Below are positions 58,802-64,000 of a stretch of DNA of 64,000 nucleotides, piece after piece. The stretch covers positions 34,998,468 to 35,062,467 of the forward strand of contig LS997563.1 of assembly GCA_000469685.2 (NCBI GenBank), read 5' to 3'. The notes beneath the pieces are model-generated. The model ran no database searches. It had not been told where the DNA came from and saw only the letters and a list, made by a program, of their open reading frames with translations. Source of the stretch: Haemonchus contortus. Its lineage: Eukaryota; Nematoda; Chromadorea; Rhabditida; Trichostrongylidae. Each line of letters starts with the position of its first letter. The stretch's first letter is position 1. A program made the position numbers and the translations under genes.

Positions 58802-59350
58802 AGCCCAATACAGTTTGTTAATATCTCGGTTGTGCAGCTTGAAGAGTCAACTTCAAACTAAAAGAAGAATGCCGAGATTCATCGACAGTCGCACATGGTA
58901 TGAGCAAAGTATCTGTGCAAGGGGATTTTGGCTTGAATACTTTCATTTGATGTCATCGTTTAATTGTCATAAAATATCTTGGGGAGGAAGCAGTTTTATG
59001 CAGATCACGTAAGTAATGATAGAGTATGAGAGGGGCGAGCATTCCGTGTTGTTAGTTTTTGACGGGTTCACCCTAACCTGTCACAGCGGCTACATTATGA
59101 GGCCTCAAAAAAATCAAAGTGAGCATGATCGAGTTGCAGTATGAGATTTCAGTCAAGCGTGAGCTACAGATAGGTAGGCTTCCATTCAGTGAGAACCGTT
59201 GGGAACCTTCTATATCCGGCTAGGAACTACTGTACTACTTTCTTCGAAAATTTCGTTTGCTGAACGAGGATTTTCTATGATTACAATTGAAGAAATTTGG
59301 AAATTAGTTCGCTAAGCGGCTACGATTAGCTGGCGGAATGATTCACTCAC

Positions 59351-59590
59351 TCCCTCCAACTGAAAATTGATGTCTGTAAATGATACTGTCTGCTGGTTAA
59401 CTTTGTCGATTACCACCTGAGCTGTTTTCAGTGTTACTACTTCCATGACCTAGTACTTGGACAGTAGAAAATGTACCTTAATTCCAACATTGTGGCCATC
59501 CGTTGGACGTTCCGAACTCAGACTCTTTCTTCCCCCTCGTTGAAGCTGATCAAGAACACTGATGCCAAAAGGTGCTTCGAAGGTAGTCCA
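59351..59590 (-). CDS. Two consecutive exons of an unrecognised gene
   Basis: Exons 59590-59477 (38 codons, after a TTTTAACAG acceptor, ending at GTACAT) and 59449-59351 (33 codons, after a CTACTAG acceptor, ending at GTGAGT) are both in phase 0 at both ends. They read through as WTTFEAPFGISVLDQLQRGG, SLSSERPTDGHNVGIK, then VMEVVTLKTAQVVIDKVNQQ and TVSFTDINFQLEG. The composition and matched phases argue for real coding sequence. I do not recognise the family. The start should lie between about 59600 and 60100, and later exons were not found in 58830-59340; they may lie beyond the repeat complex. The gene is divergent to ATP6AP2. Confidence 0.55.
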
Positions 59591-59697
59591 CTGTTAAAAC
59601 TTCTACTAAATGGCATGAATATCTGTACCGGATGAAAAAGGAGCCGAATCCATCGAAGGGAACAGAAGACTATGCAGGGAACGGGTCATCTGGTTAA

Positions 59698-59919
59698 TTG
59701 CGCTCTACGTGTATGTCCGATTGGGCAGCGGCAGACGACGAGCGAGTGGGGATCGATGAAATGTTGGAGCTGTTGGCCACCTTCATCTTTAAGAAACACC
59801 TTTTAGAGGATGTAGTGATTGATGTAGAGAACTGCTTCAGCAGATTCAAAAAGAAACTGAGCTCAATGGAGTTTGAATTCATCAGAAAATTTCGTTCAAT
59901 ATTTGGTCCCCATGCATGA
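59698..59919 (+). CDS. Small unrecognised open reading frame
   Basis: A 73-codon frame starting MRSTCMSDWAAADDERVG and ending FRSIFGPHA. It is acidic in the first half and has an amphipathic Phe/Lys-rich second half (ENCFSRFKKKLSSMEFEF). It could be a small gene or an exon, but it overlaps the expected 5' region of the minus-strand gene and has no partner exon. Family unknown. Confidence 0.25.
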   Translation: MRSTCMSDWAAADDERVGIDEMLELLATFIFKKHLLEDVVIDVENCFSRFKKKLSSMEFEFIRKFRSIFGPHA

Positions 59920-60116
59920 TTGTCAATCTCGCATTGGTCTTTGGCCGCGCACCCGAGCAATGTGGTGGTCCTCACTGTTTGTGATGTGTTTCATCGCTTT
60001 CGGTTGTTTCTCTTCGGTTTCCTGGTTCTATCATGAATCTTTGTTGTAAATATTCGATCACTCAAGTAGTACAGAATGCTACGGAAATCATCTTCGCTAA
60101 ATTTTGTGTTTTTCAG

Positions 60117-63100
60117 ATGAGGGGAGCTGCGCTCGTGCTCGTTGTTGTTGCAGGTATGACTTTGCTTTTGAAGAATGAGCGGGGTTGCACAATTTTTGTT
60201 TTTTTTTCTACTACAAACAATCAAATAATGCTGACATTGGATGCACCCTTACTCGTTAGCTATGATTCTTTGCCGTATTGACTCAGTGAAGTCGCCCATT
60301 TTTCCCTGAATGATGTAGCTCGAAGCCCCTGAATTCAACTTTTTTTTGAAGAGCTTTCGGCATTTAGCGCCTCGTTCAGTCCTGGACATTACAACAGTTG
60401 CATATGATCAGCTTATTGAACCCATATCGCTAAGGTAAATCGGAAATTCTTTAAAGTGGACCTATCGGTGGGAAACTTGACAAAAAAAAACCAAGTGAAG
60501 GTTTACACCCTATCCTTCTTTTGAAAATTCTTTTGGCTGTCTCTTTGTCCCATCTTTCATCGGGAATACTGCTTTTAGGGGGCACTTCTGAATCGCAATT
60601 TTCAGAAACTAACCTTCAATAGGTTACAAATATATGCTTCTGCTGAAACAGATTCACCTTATGTTACGATTTCCAGTTTGCTCGGCATCGGTGCTTGAGT
60701 TCGTGACACTTCCGAACTCACTCAGCATTCCGGCTCCATCGACAGTTCCTGAATTGCGCCTGAGCAGTTTACCACTCATAAACGAAAATCTTCTCGGTCT
60801 TTCCGCGAAGAGCGTACAAGGTAAACATTCTCTTTAATTTTTCTCCTTAAAAGTCCTCGAAATGTGGGGTTTGTAATGTAATTAATAGGTTTTTGTCCTC
60901 CAGCTTCCATAGCCATGTTTTAACGAAAAGCTCAATGATGTTCGCGAGTGAGACTGCATTAGCAAGAAAACGTACGGAACCGCGCCTAAGGCGAGGGCCA
61001 GAGCACTCCATTTCGCATCTTTGGGGAGGTCTCTCATCTTGTCCTGCTAGTCATCACGTTTCCGCTGATTAAGTAAGGTGGCAATTATGAAAAGAGAGGA
61101 AGAGAGTGTGGATGCTAAGTTATGATCTGCGATGACTCCGTGGTTGCCACCCACACACTTCTCCACATGCGAATATTATCACGTTTATTAAGGCTCTTGC
61201 GCATTATTCTATCAACGAACGCTTTGCGCACGTACGCATGGTGTTGTACAAAATAACGGATAGATAATGCGTTATTACGTGGAAACGAAGTATTAATCCT
61301 ACGACATAATGGGGTGCCCTACTATCAGCTGACTTCATTTGTGATCTCTTTGACAAATACTCTCATTTCTTTAGTACTGAAGTAGATTGCTATGTTTACA
61401 TTGTCGTAGAGTGAGGGCAGCCTGAACAAGTATTCACCTTTGGCCAGAGAAAATAGTTGGAAGTTGGGGTAATTAAGGATAGCGACTTTTGATAGTATTA
61501 TGTAAGTGTACACCTTATTATTCCTCCCAGCAACCTCCGTTCGTAGATCCGATATTGTCGCTGCATCTGTAAAAGCTATGAAAACGGAAATGAGACGATA
61601 TGCAGATTTTGAAGTGGTTCGAGATAAGGAAATCTGAGTGAGTATGTAATCCACCTGTGAAATATCTCTTTTGCTTGGGTTCCTACTCAGCCTTAAACAC
61701 ATCCTAGATCGATTACAATTATTAGATGAATAAATTAAAATTTCTCCTATTAATATTTTATTCTGCATGCTCTGCTAGTGTGTTTAGTGCATTGCGACTT
61801 CATTCGTGGGGTTTACCTTTAGAAGCGGGCATGGTATTTTATACGCTTTTCTATCAGTACTTCTTCAGGGTTTGATGCAAAGAGTGACTTGTTCACGCGT
61901 CCACGAGCGATAGCTGTTGTTCGAGTTGATGGAATTGACTCTTTGAATAGTAAGGACCACACAACATACCAACTCGAGAATGTTAGTTTCCGGCTCATGC
62001 TAATAAAATGCAATGAATGCTGTAAGGCTTGCTGAAGGGTTCTTTTTTCTTGTTTTCAGTGTGATTCATTGCAGGACAGATTTGATCCATCAACCCTTGA
62101 CGAAGAACTGGCAAATTTGTTTGGAGTCGATCGTGAAAGTGTTTCAGTGAACCATGATGGTATCAGTGGATCAGAAATTGCCAAGACCGCCACCGCGCAA
62201 GAGGTCTATTTTTGTCCATTCTCTATCGAACATGATTCTGTTGCATGGCCACTAATGTGTACATTTCAGCACTTTTTTGAATATTTTCCGTCAATTGAGA
62301 AATAGTTTCAGATCAAGGACGAGGTAATCAAGACAAAACTGACGGCTCTGCGCCAAGAACTCGAAAATGTTTATCGTTTGGCCAACGCCATCGCCTCTCA
62401 AGGGGCTAAATTCGAGAAGTCGAACGCGGCCGACGTTTACCGTGTGACGATCAGCGGTTTGGCTGGCAATAAACTCAACTCTGAAGATCTCGACATAGCA
62501 GTAAAGGATATTCAAAATGCCGTCAACAAGGTAGCTGCTTTTATAATGATTATTTTTGGAAATTCGTAGGTTGAGCTGGGTATGGGAGGTTTTATAATGG
62601 CTGATGTGTCATGATCATGTCTGGACATTGCAGTTTACACTAAGCAGTCTATTGTTTGTTTTAGCTTGCCGAAGCCTCAGCAACTGCCTATGGCGACCAG
62701 GCTATTGTGGAAGTTGTTGCTATTTCCGAAACAGTGAAGCCTTTGGATCATCATCAGGAGCCGGTTTTGATAAGAAGAAAGAGGGTAAGAGATTCACCCT
62801 TTTCAGTGGGAATCTGAATGTTCACTTCAGTACCACTTTATCTCTACATGTGTAGGCTGCCGACATGACAGATACGGACAAAAATCTGAAGACATGGCGT
62901 GAGCAACTGAATGTTTACGTCTTCACGTCGACTGATTATCCTGCCATATTTGCTATTTTCGCTGGACTAGTCATAGCCTTAGTACTGGTGAGTTGAGCGC
63001 AAGATCTCTTCGCCTCAAGCCGCTAATAGCGGTTTCCAATTGAGTGTATCGTACCGGTTTCGGTGCTCATGCATCCACTCCTGTTTAATCTTGCTGTATG

Positions 63101-63208
63101 ATCTACTTCCAGGCTGTTTTGTATACTGCTGTTGGAATGATGAGCATGGACCCAAGCAAAGATTCGATCATCTATCGGATGACAACGACTCGAATGAAGA
63201 AGGCTTGA
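60117..63208 (+). CDS. atp6ap2: ATP6AP2 (V-ATPase accessory protein 2 / prorenin receptor) homologue
   Basis: Eight exons close in phase: 60117-60153, 60677-60820, 61869-61981, 62060-62203, 62312-62530, 62665-62784, 62856-62987 and 63113-63208, giving 334 aa (human 350). A signal peptide (MRGAALVLVVVAVCSAS) leads into a luminal domain containing LFTRPRAIAVVRVDGIDSLN, equivalent to the conserved LFHRPRATVMVMVKGVN. A dibasic RRKR furin-type site is at 256-259, at the same place as human RKTR. One transmembrane segment (about 287-312) and the invariant cytosolic tail DPSKDSIIYRMTTTRMKKA follow. The protein assembles with the V0 sector of the V-ATPase in ER and endolysosomes. The ATG directly follows TTTTTCAG, a clear spliced-leader acceptor. 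The end of exon 3 (GTTAGT donor at 61982) was chosen by phase over a GTAAGG at 61951. Confidence 0.9.
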
Positions 63209-63299
63209 TAAGATTTAGGCTGCTTTTGATTAAAACATTACGAATTTAAGTAAATCTTCGTACTCCATTGTATGATTTTTGGGCAAGTACATGTATATG

Positions 63300-63305
63300 A
63301 ATAAA
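63300..63305 (+). terminator. Polyadenylation signal of atp6ap2
   Basis: AATAAA lies 92 bases after the stop codon, a normal distance for a nematode 3' UTR. Confidence 0.6.
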
Positions 63306-64000
63306 TTCTTCACTAGGTCGCTTCTATCTTCTGACTCTTTTTGTATTGCATCAGAAAGACCACAAAAGTTTTTCGAAGTTTGCTGAGCGCAGTGAGATGT
63401 GAATTTGTTGGATCGCTCACTCAGAATACTCTGAAAAATACTTGTGCATGTATGTAAATGTTTCAAGCGCATTGTGTAATATAATCCATTGTGTTAAAGT
63501 TGACTCGCCCGCACTCTTCCAAGCCTACAAGCTGTGGCCCAATACAACAGGAGCGGCTAATTCTCGATGAACACACGCGCACACATACATACATAAACAC
63601 AGGCAGGGCAACAGACACACCTGGCGCTTTATATACAGTAAGATCCTTCGTGTATAGTTCGTTAATTAAGTCATTTGGTGTGCCAGTGTTTAAATGTTTA
63701 ACTTCATAACTTCCTCGAAAGGTTTAAATTTAGAAGGAATACAAGTGAAGGGAAATGAGCACTCATGGTAGATGACGTGGAGTGATATCAACTAAGAGGA
63801 GCTGAGCACGTTAAGTCGTCTGTGTAACAGTGGAACACTGGCACTATGGAAGGTGATTTCGAGTATGAAGGGATCGTAAGAGCTGTCAACAATTGATAAC
63901 TGCTGATAGTGAGCAGTCGAAGGGAAGACCCATTGAGTCTATCACACTCTTTGTGTTAAAAGGGAACCAGAACACTTGGGCGAGTGATGTGGGATGGTTC
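63306..64000. other. No gene seen; 3' flank with a short simple repeat
   Basis: A CA/CATA-rich stretch at about 63570-63605 is the only pattern visible. No coding exon is supported. Confidence 0.35.

Larger units (their letters stand above)
55860..58830. mobile_element. Inverted-repeat complex with Penelope-like ends, interrupted by two palindromic insertions
   Basis: The left end (about 55870-56090) is repeated in reverse orientation on the right, where the copy is split into 58830-58762 and 57411-57235. Shared blocks are GGGATATTAACAAACTGTAT/its complement, CTGACGTTTCGGTG, CCACCTTCCTCGGAGCC, then GACTCTCCGGCGCGTGTCGC and CTTGGCCCATTGCCAAATGT. The outer ends carry hammerhead-like motifs like those in the Penelope-like remnant at 35880-37010. 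The interval 56100-57230 between the arms shows no intact ORF; I could not recognise a GIY-YIG or reverse-transcriptase domain, so assignment to Penelope-like elements rests on the ends and on inverted terminal architecture. Confidence 0.5.

Overview
The window looks like nuclear DNA of a parasitic nematode, most probably a strongylid of the hookworm group. The genes have many short exons with GTRAGT-type donors and TTTTCAG or TTTTTAG acceptors, several start codons lie a few bases after a splice acceptor with no upstream exon (spliced-leader trans-splicing), and the repeats include mariner-type, Tc1-like, Penelope-like and LTR elements. Species cannot be fixed from the sequence alone. No tRNA, rRNA, CRISPR array or prokaryotic operon was seen. 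Exon models were built by eye from splice signals, reading phase and remembered protein families, without alignment software.

Five protein-coding genes could be assembled exon by exon with all phases closing. Left to right: (1) an atypical E2F of the E2F7/8 class (efl-3 type), minus strand, 9286-15296, 15 exons, 562 aa, two winged-helix domains; (2) a secreted sushi/CCP protein, minus strand, 30998-39735, 10 exons, 346 aa, whose introns carry three different transposon remnants; (3) a PYROXD1-type FAD/NAD(P)H oxidoreductase, minus strand, 41843-47320, 12 exons, 462 aa; (4) an RCC1 / RAN-3 type Ran guanine-nucleotide exchange factor, plus strand, 48688-55065, 18 exons, 743 aa, with a second possible start exon giving a 494 aa form; (5) an ATP6AP2 (V-ATPase accessory protein 2 / prorenin receptor) homologue, plus strand, 60117-63208, 8 exons, 334 aa. 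Genes 3 and 4 are divergent and share a 1.4 kb upstream region. Two further minus-strand exons at 59351-59590 belong to an unrecognised gene.

The rest is repeat-rich. The left edge holds a Ty3/gypsy-like LTR element (LTR, primer-binding-like site, broken gag). Two mariner relics lie at 3.4-4.3 kb and 23.8-25.1 kb, a Tc1/Tc3-like relic at 38.8-39.3 kb, two TTAA-flanked non-autonomous elements at 32.3 and 53.7 kb, and a GIY-YIG Penelope-like remnant with an inverted tail copy at 35.9-37.0 kb. The most striking structure is at 55.86-58.83 kb: an inverted-repeat complex with hammerhead-like motifs at both ends, into which two abutting palindromes (about 1.04 kb and 0.31 kb) have been inserted. 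Each arm of the larger palindrome contains its own perfect hairpin made of 20-bp tandem units.

The long stretch from 15.4 to 30.9 kb contains no gene I can defend. It has a few GC-rich islands, one full-length dead mariner and one foldback repeat.
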